The notes under the pieces are model-generated. The model saw only the letters and a program-made list of their open reading frames with translations. It was not told the DNA's origin and searched no databases. This document shows, piece by piece, positions 1 through 11,312 of a DNA stretch of 64,000 nucleotides. This DNA is from CAVVVS01 sp963751355. Lineage in GTDB: Bacteria > Bacteroidota > Ignavibacteria > Ignavibacteriales > Ignavibacteriaceae. Where the stretch lies: NCBI GenBank assembly GCA_963751355.1, contig CAVVVS010000050.1, positions 1 through 64,000 on the forward strand. Reading direction: 5' to 3'. Position 1 is the stretch's first letter. The number at the start of each line of letters is the position of its first letter. Position numbers and translations under genes: made by a program.

Positions 1-3000
1 ATAATTAGATCTGGGATTTGCTCAAATGATTTTGTTAAACCATCTTCACCGTTGCAAGCTTCAAATATTTGATAATGATTCCTTTCTTTCAGTTATCACT
101 AATATAATTCCTAACATCTGGATTATCCTCTCAATTATTAACAATATTCTCCTTATCTTGTTTATGGATTGATTCTAATGTTAATTCACAGTTACGACTT
201 TTAATAACTATAAATGAATCCTCAAATTGAGGAATGAATTTATTTTCTAAAATTGTTTCTATATTAGAATCATCTTCAATTATTTCTTCAGGACGTAAAT
301 GCTTTTTTCCTACAGGCAAAGGACTCTAAAGATTGATCCTTTTCCCTCTTCGCTTTCAACTGATATTTTCCCTTTGTGAAGTTCAATTAATTCTTTTGTG
401 AGCGATAACCCCACTCCTGTTCCTTCATATTCTCTAGAGAGCCTGTTATCAACTTGATAGAACCTATCAAATATTTTATTAAGCTGCTCATTGGGAATTC
501 CGATGCCGGTATCGGTAATTGATATTTCTTCATAGCTAGAATTTAATCTATTTTGTCCCACCCTTAACCCTTAGGTTGGAGAGGACAATAAATTAACTTC
601 AACTTTAACGTGGCCGAGCCAGATCGTGCAAGTTTTAATGCATTAGATAATATGTTACTAAATATTTTATCAATTTTATCTTTATCCAGATAAAGATAAA
701 ATTCTTTTTTTTAATTTAAAACTAAGTGAGATATTTTTTCTTTCAGCAAAAGGATGAAATGAAGAAACAATTTCTTTTAGAACTGCTCCTAAATCTGTTT
801 ACTTGTATTTAGTTTCATTTTACAGATTCAATTCTTGAAATCTGTCAAGAAGCTGGTTTGCAAGCCGGTTTAATTTTTTAGCGCTTCTATGTATAGTATC
901 TACTAGTCCTTTAATTTTCATATCTGTTGTTTCAGCTAATATTTGTTTCGCAGGTCCGAAATTAATGTTAAAGGAGACAAATACTCGAAATTCATGTGAA
1001 ATATTCACATTAAAAAAACGTGATTTCATTTCATCTAATTCTTGAAGTTTCTCTACTACAAGATTGCTCATCTCGTAATCATGCCTTATTTTCATTCTTT
1101 TAAGCTGCATTTTCCAAACGAAATAAACTAAACTGATTGTAGTTAAAACATAAAGGATATATGCTATGCTAGTCTGCCACCATGGAGAGTTAATAATTAT
1201 TCTAATTGATGCGGCATTTTTATTCCAGATTCCATCTTTGTTTGATGCTGTTACTCTAAAAATATATTTACCCGGGGCAAGGTTTGTATAGGTTGCGTTT
1301 CTTTGGGTTCCGGCATCAATCCAATTTCTATCATAATTCTCCAATATATATTTGTATTTGTTTTTTACCGGTTCACTAAAATGCAAACCCACAAAATCAA
1401 AACGAAGATCGTTATCATAATAAGGAACAATCAGTTCCTTCAGCTCTGAAATAAATCCTTTATGTGTTAACTTTTCTCCCGGCTTGTTGAATAAAGAAAC
1501 CTTACTTATAACAACTTTGGGCGGTATTGGATCATCCTTAATACTGTCGGGATAAAAAGTTAAAACACCATTCCTAGTACCAAAATACATTTTCCCATTG
1601 GAACTCAGAGCCGGTTTACTGGACAAAAAATAATTATCAGGCAGTCCGTCTTCTTTAAAATAATTCTTGAATGTTCTGAATTTTATATTAAATTTTGATA
1701 ATCCGTTGATAGTACCAAGCCAGAGATTACCGGAGTAATCTTCTAAAATTTGAGTAATTTCTGTATGCGGCAAACCATTTTTTTGATTATAGTTTGCTAT
1801 GATTTTGTTTTTCGATCTATCCAGTAAATTTAGCCCGGTAAAAGACTCGACTACCTAAATATTGGCACTCCTTATTTCATGGACTGCCATCGGACTTTTT
1901 CAATCCAACCCCTGCTCTACGTTTCATTTCTTCTATCAAATTTATTTAGTATCCTTTGTAATTTGTTCCCACCCATATTGTACCGTTATGATCTTCATAC
2001 AACTTTCTATTTTAATTCCCATTGTGCAGGCTGGTTTAGAAAATCCTTTTTATTATGATCATGTACTATTAATTTATTTTTAATAATATCGTATTTATAA
2101 AGTCCGGATGAAACTGTAGCAATCCATAAATAACCAACAAGATTATCTTGAAAAAAATGAAAACGGAGATTTACCAACAAGGTTTGGATAATTTTGTTGC
2201 TATCATTTGCATAAAGTTGCATGATTTTATTTTCAGGATTTGAATTCTACAAGTCCGCTTGAACTTCCAATCCATAAATTTCCTGATTTATCAAGCACTA
2301 TCCGGTAGCGATTGTGTATTAGGTTCCCTTTATTTTCAAGATAGTGAATAAATCTATTTTCTTTAACAATATATTTATCTAAGGCATCCTGAGTTGCAAG
2401 TCACAGATATCCCTTTTGGATTTAGGTAGAAGCATTCATTTCCTAATTACTAATGCGATTGGTATTGTCTACACTATGCTTTATCACTTGAAATTGTGCT
2501 GTTCCCTTTTATCAAACTTCCAAAGTCCGCGGTCTAATGTACCTGCCCAAACAATACCTGCATATTACCCACATAAAGAGAGTAAATCTAGTTATTGTAA
2601 GAAGTTTTTGATTTGCCCGGATATAATTGATACTGTGTTTGTAAATATTACCTGTCTTTTTATCTTAATAGAAAATATGCCATCTTCATTATCAATAAAT
2701 CCAAACCAAATAATTCCTCTCTGATCTTCAACAACGTCTTCCTGATTGTAGCTTCGTATTTTCCATATATAATATTAGTTAATTTTGGAAATTCAAAATA
2801 TGATTTTAACTACCTTTTTGCATATTCATACTTGTTAACGTGTGATCCGAAACCATCCAGAGTATTCCGTTCCTTGATCTATAGAATGATTGACTGTACT
2901 CATTTTTTTATCTGAATCCGGGTTATCAAAAATTTTATATTTAGAAAAAGTTTTTTCTTTTATATCAAATTTCCATAATCCTCCTCTATTGTTCCGATTA

Positions 3001-3643
3001 ACAAATTGTCTAATGTATTGCCTATTATTGCGTTTATACCGCATTTTTGATTATATAATGTTGATGATTCCTAATTTTTTGATTCGTCAATCATAAAATC
3101 ATATTGAGTAATGATTCCATTACTTCGGTTATATAAATTCGATCCCTTGTTAGTTCCAATCAGAATCTTCCATTATCATCTTCGTAAATGCATTGAATGC
3201 TGTCGCTGTTAATATGAATGATGTCATCAGTAGAGTGTCGATCCCATATAAAGTATCCACTACTCTATCAAATTGATTCAATCCATTTAAATTCTTGTGG
3301 ATCTTAAGTTTCATTTTTATCCTCGTAAATTGTAACTATCCCATAATCGTTAATGCTTCCAGAATCATTTTCATCCGGTTGAAAAACTTTCATTGAATAG
3401 CCGTCGGATTTCATCCAGGCCGTTTTCAGTACCAAGCCATAAATATCCAAGATGATCCTGCAGAATACAGGTAACGCTGCTGTTAGGTAAATTAACTTTA
3501 TCTGTGTATATTATAAAACAAATAGGCAGTGAATTGGGGATCTAAAGATTGTGAATTAGATAGGCTTGATAATATAAAAATTAGAATCCACTACCAAAGT
3601 ACGAACTCATTCTCTTCTGACGTTTCTTCCTTCCCCTGCTCAT
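1..3643 (-). pseudogene. Broken inverted copy of the hybrid sensor kinase gene
   Basis: Degraded reverse copy of 11313-14914, missing the receiver end and the AraC domain because the window begins inside it. The start codon equivalent is at 3643. Surviving readable pieces include 820-1773 (the last propeller repeats, the Y_Y_Y domain, the membrane helix and the start of the histidine kinase domain) and 310-561 (the ATP-binding G boxes). Frameshifts and stops separate them. In the copy the residues around the catalytic histidine are scrambled: the intact gene reads FTNISHEFRTPL, while here FNVNISHEF is followed by a different frame. It is not expected to be functional and is probably an artefact of the inverted repeat. 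Confidence 0.88.
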
Positions 3644-3929
3644 AACTTTCCCTCGGTTATATCCACTAGACACAGAAGAAAAATGAGTTTCGATCGAACA
3701 CAAAAGTGTAATTAATCTATTTTTAGGGAAAGCGCATTCCGGATGGAAGAATTAATATTACTGAACATACGCTACCCCTAAAAGAAAAGTACTTGATTAA
3801 CTTTATGGTATTAAAACAGAAAAAGTCAATAAAATTTTTTTATTTGCCAAAAGTCAATCGGGTTAAATTGTTTTTGATCTACAATAATTGATGACATCTT
3901 TATAAAAAAGATGTCATCATTAAAAAGTA

Positions 3930-6155
3930 TGGACTTTATTCCAATCATCTCTTCGTTTTGATAAATTCTCCAGCTCTTAGTTGATAAAAAGAGACTCCGC
4001 TTGAAAGTGATGTAGTATTAAATTCTCACTCTGAATTTCACCAGGCTTTTTACTTTCATTAACGAGTGTGGTTACTTCTAATGCTAAAACATCAACAACT
4101 TTTAATTTTACAGATGGATAGCCATGCGTCTCTACATTTTTGATTGAATATTTTATTTTTGTTGTTGGGTTAAAGGGATTAGGGGAGTTTTGATATAAAT
4201 AGAAAATCGGAAGCATAAAAGGTATATCCTGCGGCTCAGATATTCCTAGACCACCGCCTGCGGATTGAAAGGATAAATAGTATGATCCCGCAGAATCAGT
4301 GCCGTTTTTCGTCATCCACCATCGCATCCACATATCATCACGCCTCGGATTCATATTGCACCAGATCCCCATAGTATCCGTTGAAAACATAAAACTCATC
4401 GTCCCCGTAAGTTCTCGAATTAATCGACAGCACTCTTTTGAAAAAAGCATAAACTGATCAAATCCCTCTGGAATTTTGAAATCGGATCACTGATGACCAA
4501 AAATGACTGTATGCTTTTACAGTATGGGAACCTTTTCCAATACTGTTGTCCGACCGTCCCAATTCTCATCATCTGGAATTGTGATATATATGTAAAAGTT
4601 TTCTGTGTGAACGGTATTATTGGTAGCATCATATATTCCAAAAAAACCGATACCAAAATCTCGTGGAACCGACATTTCCATAGAACATGGAGGTTAGCTT
4701 TATTATATGGATCCGAAGGGCAACCTGGAAAACAAAATTATCTATTAGACTGGAAAGAGAAGAAATCGTCCATGTGATCAGTATTTCCACTCCGGAACAA
4801 TACATTTGTGGATATCTCTTAAACCACACATCGCATTTCACATGGTTTTACGTTTCCAACTGTCGGTATTACCATTGTAAACAATACCTTCCATCGAATC
4901 CGGAAAACACTCTCGTTTGGTGCAACTTATGATGTAGAAATTATCACCAGCATAATCAATGGCCGGCATTTCATTTGATATCGGAATTAAACGTGATTGA
5001 TTCTGTTCGATACTATAAAACCACACCGATGATGTATCAAAATAAGCAACTAGTTTGCCTCCCGGACCGAAGCTATTTCCTGTTATTCCTGATGTTTGTA
5101 CACTCCACTGCCCACTCAGACCAGAGTAGATTAAATAAATTGATGAAGGTGATGACGGCATAGTATTATCAGTTCCACTGGCAAAAGCGAGTTGACCTCC
5201 ACAATCCAACTGGTGTCCTGGCCCAATATCAATAAAGGACTGGTCAAACCCTAAGGTATCTTCTGTCCAATATCCCGAGCGTGTATCGTACCCGAGGGGG
5301 TGCAGACGGGTATGGTGGGAACTAATGATCTCATTATAGGAGCATGCATAACCGCTGCATTTTGTGAAAACTGATCGTGCAGGTAGGCATCACCACCGGA
5401 CCCGCCATGGGGTTCTGAAAACACCGAATTGATTGGTAATTGCACTATAACCAGCAAAGAGGTTGTTATTCCGGCTGGAACAAAACCATGGTTCATCCGC
5501 CAGTTGGGGTATCATAATACCCTACTCCCTTCGCTAGTTGAGCAAAATCATGTTCAAGTAAGCTGTAAGCCATATTAAGATATCTGTTTCTGAGCAGTGC
5601 TGGGTAATATGGCCGCTGCATAGTCGCTGCGAGACCAGAACTCACCGGAACCATTGATATAGCCCGGTGGCAAAGTATACGGTTCTCCGGCCAGTTAGGG
5701 GGTTGTGCATCAAAAATATAAAAATGGGTGTCCGTTAGAAAGTGACGTTTTCCCCCGCAACCATAACTCCGGTTCATTCCAATAAAAGTCGCATCAAGCG
5801 GTGCGCCGTCATAACGTAGAGTATCCCATTGTGAAAGAATGGCACTATATCCGATAACAAGTGTATCCGTGAATGCTATTACAACATTGCCCTTTCAAAA
5901 AGATGGGCGGAATTCCGCGCTGATCCCAGATCAACTTCCAATCCATTGAGAACTGTTGATATCAAAAGAATAAACATATTGTGCCGATTGCCAGGTAATA
6001 CCCGCAGAACTGTAATTCTGTCAAGGCATTGCCAACAGGAAGACCGCTAATTGTTTGTGATATCCATAGGCCTGATTCAGCATAAATTTCAATAATAAAC
6101 AATAATAATGCAATTATACTAAAACGAAAAAACTAGTAATTGTTCGTTTCATCAT
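3930..6155 (-). pseudogene. Broken inverted copy of the 732-residue T9SS-sorted secreted protein
   Basis: Reverse copy of 8836-11034. The ATG ATG start equivalent is at 6150-6155 and the stop region is near 3930. The frame is broken many times; readable pieces include 4838-5209 and 3977-4450, the latter holding a recognisable but damaged sorting motif (QNSPNPFNPTT instead of QNYPNPFNPTT). Indels in homopolymers and short unmatched stretches account for the damage. Confidence 0.88.
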
Positions 6156-6326
6156 TCAATCTCCCCTTATTGAAATTATTATTAGCAACTACCTCTGGTT
6201 ATATTCAAATTTAAATAAAAACCGTATATTTTCAGGAAATTTGTTTATTTTTAATTTTACTGAGTAAACTTTTAAAAAAAATTATCTCATCAATATTTAC
6301 TTTAACAAAACCTGTCCGCCTTAGTA

Positions 6327-7480
6327 TTAACGAAGGAGAATCATCTTCTTCGTTTGTATAAAGTTTCCAGCCTTTAATTGATAGAAATAAACTCCGCTTG
6401 AAAGTGATGGAGCATTAAATTCAACCTCAGATCCCACGAGGCTTTTTTTCTTCATTAACAAGTATTGCAACTTCTCTTCCTAATAGATTATAGACATTCA
6501 ATTGTACGAATTTTATATTTAATGAAGTTCCGATGGAGGGGACAGAATACTTTATTTTTGTTGTTGGATTAAAAGGATTGGGATAGTTTTGATACAATGC
6601 ATACTCAGTGGAATTTATTTTTTTCAAAATTAACATCGTAATAACAAACGGAAAACTGAATTCTGATGCATTCCCGAATACATCTCTTGGTTGCAGTAAT
6701 GTTCGGTAAACTTGGAAGTTCAGAAATTGTAACGGAGAAATTTCCGCTTGCATCTGACATTGTTGAATCTATAAATATTTGTCCTTCATTAGAGCTATCA
6801 GCAAATATCTCAATTGTTTGATTTGGACCTGCTGTTCCGGTAATTTGATTTTCCGAAACTAAATTTATTATCGGGGGGGTAAGTTCGGTATTACCGCCAT
6901 ACCTATTTTCAATACCAGTTCCCGTATTCCTGGAAATCATATTACGGCTAATATAGTTTTGTATAGAATTAGAGCTATCAACACGAATACCTAGGCTTTT
7001 ATTATATCCTATGAAATTTTCTATAATTTTGTTTCCAGAAGAATTGCTCCATATTGAAATACCAACATTATTTCCAAAATTGACCACAACTATCAGTTCC
7101 AATAAAATTATTCTTAATTATATTCAAATCGAAACCGCCAAATGATATCCCAATGCTATTGCCCCCAATTAGGTTATTCTCAATTCTGTTATTTGCAGAA
7201 TAACTAAAACCAATACCTAAACCACTCTTTCCGAAAGTTGCAGAAAAATTTCTATTTAATCCTATAACATTTCCCGCAATTATGTTATTCTGTGACGAAT
7301 CAGATCATATTCCATAATATTTGTTACCGGAGATTAAATTCCCCTTATTTTAGAAATGGAGATGGGCCAATGAGAATATTGCTGCTGTTGATCACGCCAA
7401 TACCCGCATTGGGCTGATTCCATACCATTGTAATTAGTGCCGATGTAGCACCCTGAAATTATGCAATCCTCAGTAGAATT
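6327..7480 (-). pseudogene. Broken inverted copy of the beta-helix T9SS protein
   Basis: Reverse copy of 7504-8667. The stop equivalent is at 6327-6329. The piece 6605-7102 still reads the beta-helix repeats and the Ig-like segment; 6427-6753 reads the sorting motif in another frame. Small deletions relative to the right arm, for example near 7310 and 7420, break the frame. The copy ends at the fold, in the same place where the intact gene is truncated. Confidence 0.88.
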
Positions 7481-7482
7481 TT

Positions 7483-8667
7483 AATTTTCAAGGAATATTT
7501 ATTAATTCTACTGAGGATTGCATAATTTCAGGGTGCTACATCGGCACTAATTACAATGGTATGGAATCAGCCGGAATGAATGCGGGTATTGGCGTGATCA
7601 ACAGCAGCAATATTCTCATTGGCCCATCTCCATTTCTAAATAAGGGGAATTTAATCTCCGGTAACAAATATTATGGAATATCATTATCTGATTCGTCACA
7701 GAATAACATAATTGCGGGAAATGTTATAGGATTAAATAGAAATTTTTCTGCAACTTTCGGAAAGAGTGGTTTAGGTATTGGTTTTAGTTATTCTGCAAAT
7801 AACAGAATTGAGAATAACCTAATTGGGGGCAATAGCATTGGGATATCATTTGGCGGTTCCGATTTGAATATAATTAAGAATAATTTTATTGGAACTGATA
7901 GTTCGTGGGTCGATTTTGGAAATAATGTTGGTATTTCAATATGGAGCAATTCTTCTGGAAACAAAATTATAGAAAATTTCATAGGATATAATAAAAGCCT
8001 AGGTATTCGTGTTGATAGCTCTAATTCTATACAAAACTATATTAGCCGTAATATGATTTCCAGGAATACGGGAACTGGTATTGAAAATAGGTATGGCGGT
8101 AATACCGAACTTACCCCCCCGATAATAAATTTAGTTTCGGAAAATCAAATTACCGGAACAGCAGGTCCAAATCAAACAATTGAGATATTTGCTGATAGTT
8201 CTAATGAAGGACAAATATTTATAGATTCAACAATGTCAGATGCAAGCGGAAATTTCTCCGTTACAATTTCTGAACTTCCAAGTTTACCGAACATTACTGC
8301 AACAGCAAGAGATGTATTAGGGAATACATCAGAATTCAGTTCTCCGTTTGTTATTACAGATGTTAATTTTGAAAAAAATAAAGTTCCGACTGAGTATGCA
8401 TTGTATCAAAACTATCCCAATCCTTTTAATCCAACAACAAAAATAAAGTATTCTGTCCCCTCCATCGGAACTTCATTAATGAAGTTCGTACAATTGAATG
8501 TCTATAATCTATTAGGAAGAGAAGTTGCAATACTTGTTAATGAAGAAAAAAAGCCTGGTGAATATGAGGTTGAATTTAATGCTGCATCACTTTCAAGCGG
8601 AGTTTATTTCTATCAATTAAAGGCTGGAAAGTTTATACAAACGAAGAAGATGATTCTCCTTCGTTAA
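7483..8667 (+). CDS. Right-handed beta-helix protein with T9SS sorting domain (5' end missing)
   Basis: The open frame runs from the fold at 7483 through 8667 with no natural start. An internal ATG at 7561 is the first methionine but lies inside a repeat, so the true N-terminus with its signal peptide is lost beyond the inverted-repeat junction. The visible part has four to six rungs of parallel beta-helix with motifs such as NNIIAGNVIGLN, NRIENNLIGGN and NIIKNNFIGTD (NosD/pectate-lyase-like fold). An Ig-like segment (SDASGNFSVTISELPSL) follows. The last 85 residues form a T9SS type A sorting domain (YQNYPNPFNPTTKIKYS ... KKMILLR). It is probably a cell-surface or secreted adhesin or carbohydrate-active protein; no catalytic residues could be assigned. 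Confidence 0.85.
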   Translation, partial: NFQGIFINSTEDCIISGCYIGTNYNGMESAGMNAGIGVINSSNILIGPSPFLNKGNLISGNKYYGISLSDSSQNNIIAGNVIGLNRNFSATFGKSGLGIGFSYSANNRIENNLIGGNSIGISFGGSDLNIIKNNFIGTDSSWVDFGNNVGISIWSNSSGNKIIENFIGYNKSLGIRVDSSNSIQNYISRNMISRNTGTGIENRYGGNTELTPPIINLVSENQITGTAGPNQTIEIFADSSNEGQIFIDSTMSDASGNFSVTISELPSLPNITATARDVLGNTSEFSSPFVITDVNFEKNKVPTEYALYQNYPNPFNPTTKIKYSVPSIGTSLMKFVQLNVYNLLGREVAILVNEEKKPGEYEVEFNAASLSSGVYFYQLKAGKFIQTKKMILLR

Positions 8668-8835
8668 TACTAAGGCGGACAGGTTTTGTTAAAGTAAATA
8701 TTGATGAGATAATTTTTTTTAAAAATTTACTCAGTAAAATTAAAAATAAACAAACCCCTGAAATATAGGTTTTTATTTAAAGTTGAATATAACCAGAGGT
8801 AGTTGCTAATAATAATTTCAATAAGGGGAGATTGA

Positions 8836-11034
8836 ATGATGAAACGACAATTACTAGTTTTTTCGTTTAGTATAATTGCATTATTATTGTTTATTACTGA
8901 AATTTATGCTCAATCAGGCTCCTGGATATCACAAACAATTAGCGGTACTCCTGTTGGCAATGCCTTGACAGATTGCGGGGAAACTTGTGCGGGTATTACC
9001 TGGCAATCGGCACAATATGTTTATTTCTTTGATATCAACAGTTCTCAATGGATGGAAGTTGATCTGGGATCAGCGCGGAATTTTCACCATCTTTTTGCAA
9101 AGGGCAATGTTGTAATAGCATTTGCGGATACACTTGTTATCGGATATAGTGCCATTCTTTCACAATGGGATACTCTACGTTATGACGGCACACCGCTTGA
9201 TCCGACTTTTATTGGAATGAACCGGAGTTATGGTTGCGGGGAAAACCTGGCTTATTTTCTAACGGACACCCATTTTTATATTTTTGATGCGCAACTGGGT
9301 CGCTGGCAGGCAGATACGTATACTTTGCCACCGGGCTATATCAATGGTTCAGGTGAGTTCTGGTCTCGCGGCGACTATGCAGCGGCCATATTACCCAGCA
9401 CTGCTCAGAACGGATACTTTAATATGGCTTACAGCTTACTTGAACATGATTTTGCTCAACTAGCGAAGGGAGTAGGGTATTATGATCCCAACTGGCGGAT
9501 GAACCATGGTTTTGCTGCCAGCCGGAATAACAACCTCTTTGCTGGTTATAGTGCAATTACCAATCAATTCAGTGTTATTTCCCATGGCGGGTCCGGTGGT
9601 GATGCCTACCTGCACGATCAGTTTTCAGAAAATACGGCGTATGCATTCTACTATAATGAGATCATTAGTTCCCACCATACCCGTCTGCACATGCTCGGGT
9701 ACGATACACGCTCGGGATATTGGACAGAAGATACCTTAGGGTTTGACCCGTCCTTTATTGATATTGGGCCAGGACACCAGTTGGATTGTGGAGGTCAACT
9801 CGCTTTTGCCAGTGGAACTGATAATACTATGCCGTCATCACCTTCATCAATTTATTTAATCTACTCTGGTCTGAGTGGGCAGTGGAGTGTACAAACATCA
9901 GGAATAACAGGAAATAGCTTCGGTCCGGGAGGCAAACTAGTTGCTTATTTTGATACATCATCGGTGTGGTTTTATAGTATCGAACAGAATCAATCACGTT
10001 TAATTCCGATATCAAATGAAATGCCGGCCATTGATTATGCTGGTGATAATTTTTACATCATAAGTTGCACCAAACAAGAATCTCCGGATTCGATGGAAAC
10101 TATTTTTTACAATGGTACTACCGACAGTTGGAAACGTAAAACCATGTGGAATGCGATGTGGTTTAAGGGATCTCCACAAATGTGCTTGTTCCGAACTGGG
10201 GGTACTAATCATGAAATTTATTTTTATTCCAGTCTAATAGATAATTTTGTTGCCCAGGATTTCCCTTCGGATCCATATAGTATAGCTAACCTCCATGTTA
10301 ATGGAAATATCGGTGCCACAAGTGGTACTGGTTTTTTCGGAATATATGATGCTACCAATAATACCGTTCACACAGAAAACTATTACATCTATATCACAAT
10401 TCCCAATGATGAAATTGGCACGTCAGCAGCGGTTTTTAAAAAGGATTCGTATACTTTAAAAGCATACAGCGTGGTTACCCATCAGTGGTCCGAATTCAAA
10501 ATTGCAGAGGGATTTGATCAGTTTATGCTTTTTGCAAAAGAGTATATTGGATTAATTCGAACTTTCGGGGACAATAAGTTTTATGTTTTCAACGGATACT
10601 ATGGCAACCTGGTGCCATTGAATCCGGCGGGTAGTCATGTGGATGCGATGGTGGGTGGCAAAACGGCCCTGATTGTGCGGGATAATACTATTTATGCCTT
10701 CGATCCGCAGGCGGTGACCGGAATATCTGAGCCGCAGGATATTCCTTTTATGCCTTCAGATTTCTATTTATCTCAAAACTACCCTAATCCCTTTAACCCA
10801 ACAACAAAAATAAAATATTCAATCAAAAATGTAGAGACGCATGGCTATCCATCTGTAAAATTAAAAGTTTTTGATGTTTTAGGAAGAGAAGTAACCACAC
10901 TCGTTAATGAAAGTAAAAAGCCTGGTGAATATGAAGTTGAATTTAATGCTGCATCACTTTCAAGCGGAGTTTATTTTTATCAACTAAGAGCTGGAGAATT
11001 TATACAAACAAAGAAGATGATTTTAATAAAGTAA
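8836..11034 (+). CDS. Secreted beta-propeller-like protein with T9SS sorting domain
   Basis: 732 residues. Residues 1-26 are a signal peptide ending in YAQ. The body has repeated units of roughly 50-60 residues with aromatic patterns of the type VYFFDINSSQW, LGYDTRSGYW, IYSGLSGQWSV, FYNGTTDSW and AYSVVTHQWSEF. These recall kelch-like or galactose-oxidase-like propeller blades, but I cannot name the family. Residues 650-732 are a T9SS sorting domain with SQNYPNPFNPTT and a final KKMILIK. A GGGGAG ribosome binding site precedes the tandem ATG ATG. The DNA encoding the last 35 residues is nearly identical to that of the upstream beta-helix gene. Role unknown; surface or secreted. Confidence 0.85.
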   Translation: MMKRQLLVFSFSIIALLLFITEIYAQSGSWISQTISGTPVGNALTDCGETCAGITWQSAQYVYFFDINSSQWMEVDLGSARNFHHLFAKGNVVIAFADTLVIGYSAILSQWDTLRYDGTPLDPTFIGMNRSYGCGENLAYFLTDTHFYIFDAQLGRWQADTYTLPPGYINGSGEFWSRGDYAAAILPSTAQNGYFNMAYSLLEHDFAQLAKGVGYYDPNWRMNHGFAASRNNNLFAGYSAITNQFSVISHGGSGGDAYLHDQFSENTAYAFYYNEIISSHHTRLHMLGYDTRSGYWTEDTLGFDPSFIDIGPGHQLDCGGQLAFASGTDNTMPSSPSSIYLIYSGLSGQWSVQTSGITGNSFGPGGKLVAYFDTSSVWFYSIEQNQSRLIPISNEMPAIDYAGDNFYIISCTKQESPDSMETIFYNGTTDSWKRKTMWNAMWFKGSPQMCLFRTGGTNHEIYFYSSLIDNFVAQDFPSDPYSIANLHVNGNIGATSGTGFFGIYDATNNTVHTENYYIYITIPNDEIGTSAAVFKKDSYTLKAYSVVTHQWSEFKIAEGFDQFMLFAKEYIGLIRTFGDNKFYVFNGYYGNLVPLNPAGSHVDAMVGGKTALIVRDNTIYAFDPQAVTGISEPQDIPFMPSDFYLSQNYPNPFNPTTKIKYSIKNVETHGYPSVKLKVFDVLGREVTTLVNESKKPGEYEVEFNAASLSSGVYFYQLRAGEFIQTKKMILIK

Positions 11035-11045
11035 TTATTTTTTAA

Positions 11046-11076
11046 TGATGACATCTTTTTTATAAAGATGTCATCA
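11046..11076 (+). terminator. Hairpin after the 732-residue secreted protein gene
   Basis: A 13-bp perfect stem (TGATGACATCTTT / AAAGATGTCATCA) with a 5-base loop starts 12 bases after the stop codon. There is no long T tract after it. The left arm holds a damaged mirror copy near 3895-3925. Confidence 0.6.
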
Positions 11077-11312
11077 ATTATTGCTAAATAAAAAACAATT
11101 TAACCAATTGACTTTTGGCAAATAAAAAAATTTTATTGACTTTATCTTTTTAATACCATAAAGTTAATCAAGTACTTTTCTTTTAGGGGTAGGTTAAGTT
11201 CAGTCATATTAATTATTCCATCCGGAATGCACTTCCCCTAAAAATAAATTAATTACACTTTTGTTGGATCAAAAATTTGACTTCTCTGTCCGTGATATAA
11301 CGAGGGAAAGTT

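Larger units (their letters stand above)
1..7480. repeat. Left arm of a giant inverted repeat (degraded reverse copy of 7504-14914)
   Basis: Position 1 pairs with 14914 and position 7480 pairs with 7504, so the whole stretch is the reverse complement of the right arm. The arms differ by about 70 bases in length. The left arm carries clustered substitutions, homopolymer changes and short indels that interrupt all three genes, while the right arm has intact reading frames. Around 3590-3640 at least five T-to-C differences fall within 50 bases. Other stretches, such as 7150-7260, are almost identical to the right arm. This pattern resembles uncorrected single-molecule read errors more than mutational decay. 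A true inverted duplication remains possible. Confidence 0.93.

Noticed and set aside
1862..3096. Plus-strand open frames at 1862-2083, 2416-2724 and 2890-3096
   Set aside because: They are noise in the antisense of the broken hybrid kinase copy, with no start signal, no coding pattern and no counterpart in the clean arm.
4493..5163. Plus-strand open frames at 4493-4777, 4687-4932 and 4975-5163
   Set aside because: Antisense shadows of the broken secreted-protein copy; the clean arm shows the true reading direction.
7481..7503. PacBio adapter sequence as the hairpin loop
   Set aside because: The 23-base loop does not resemble the SMRTbell adapter and reads as gene sequence.
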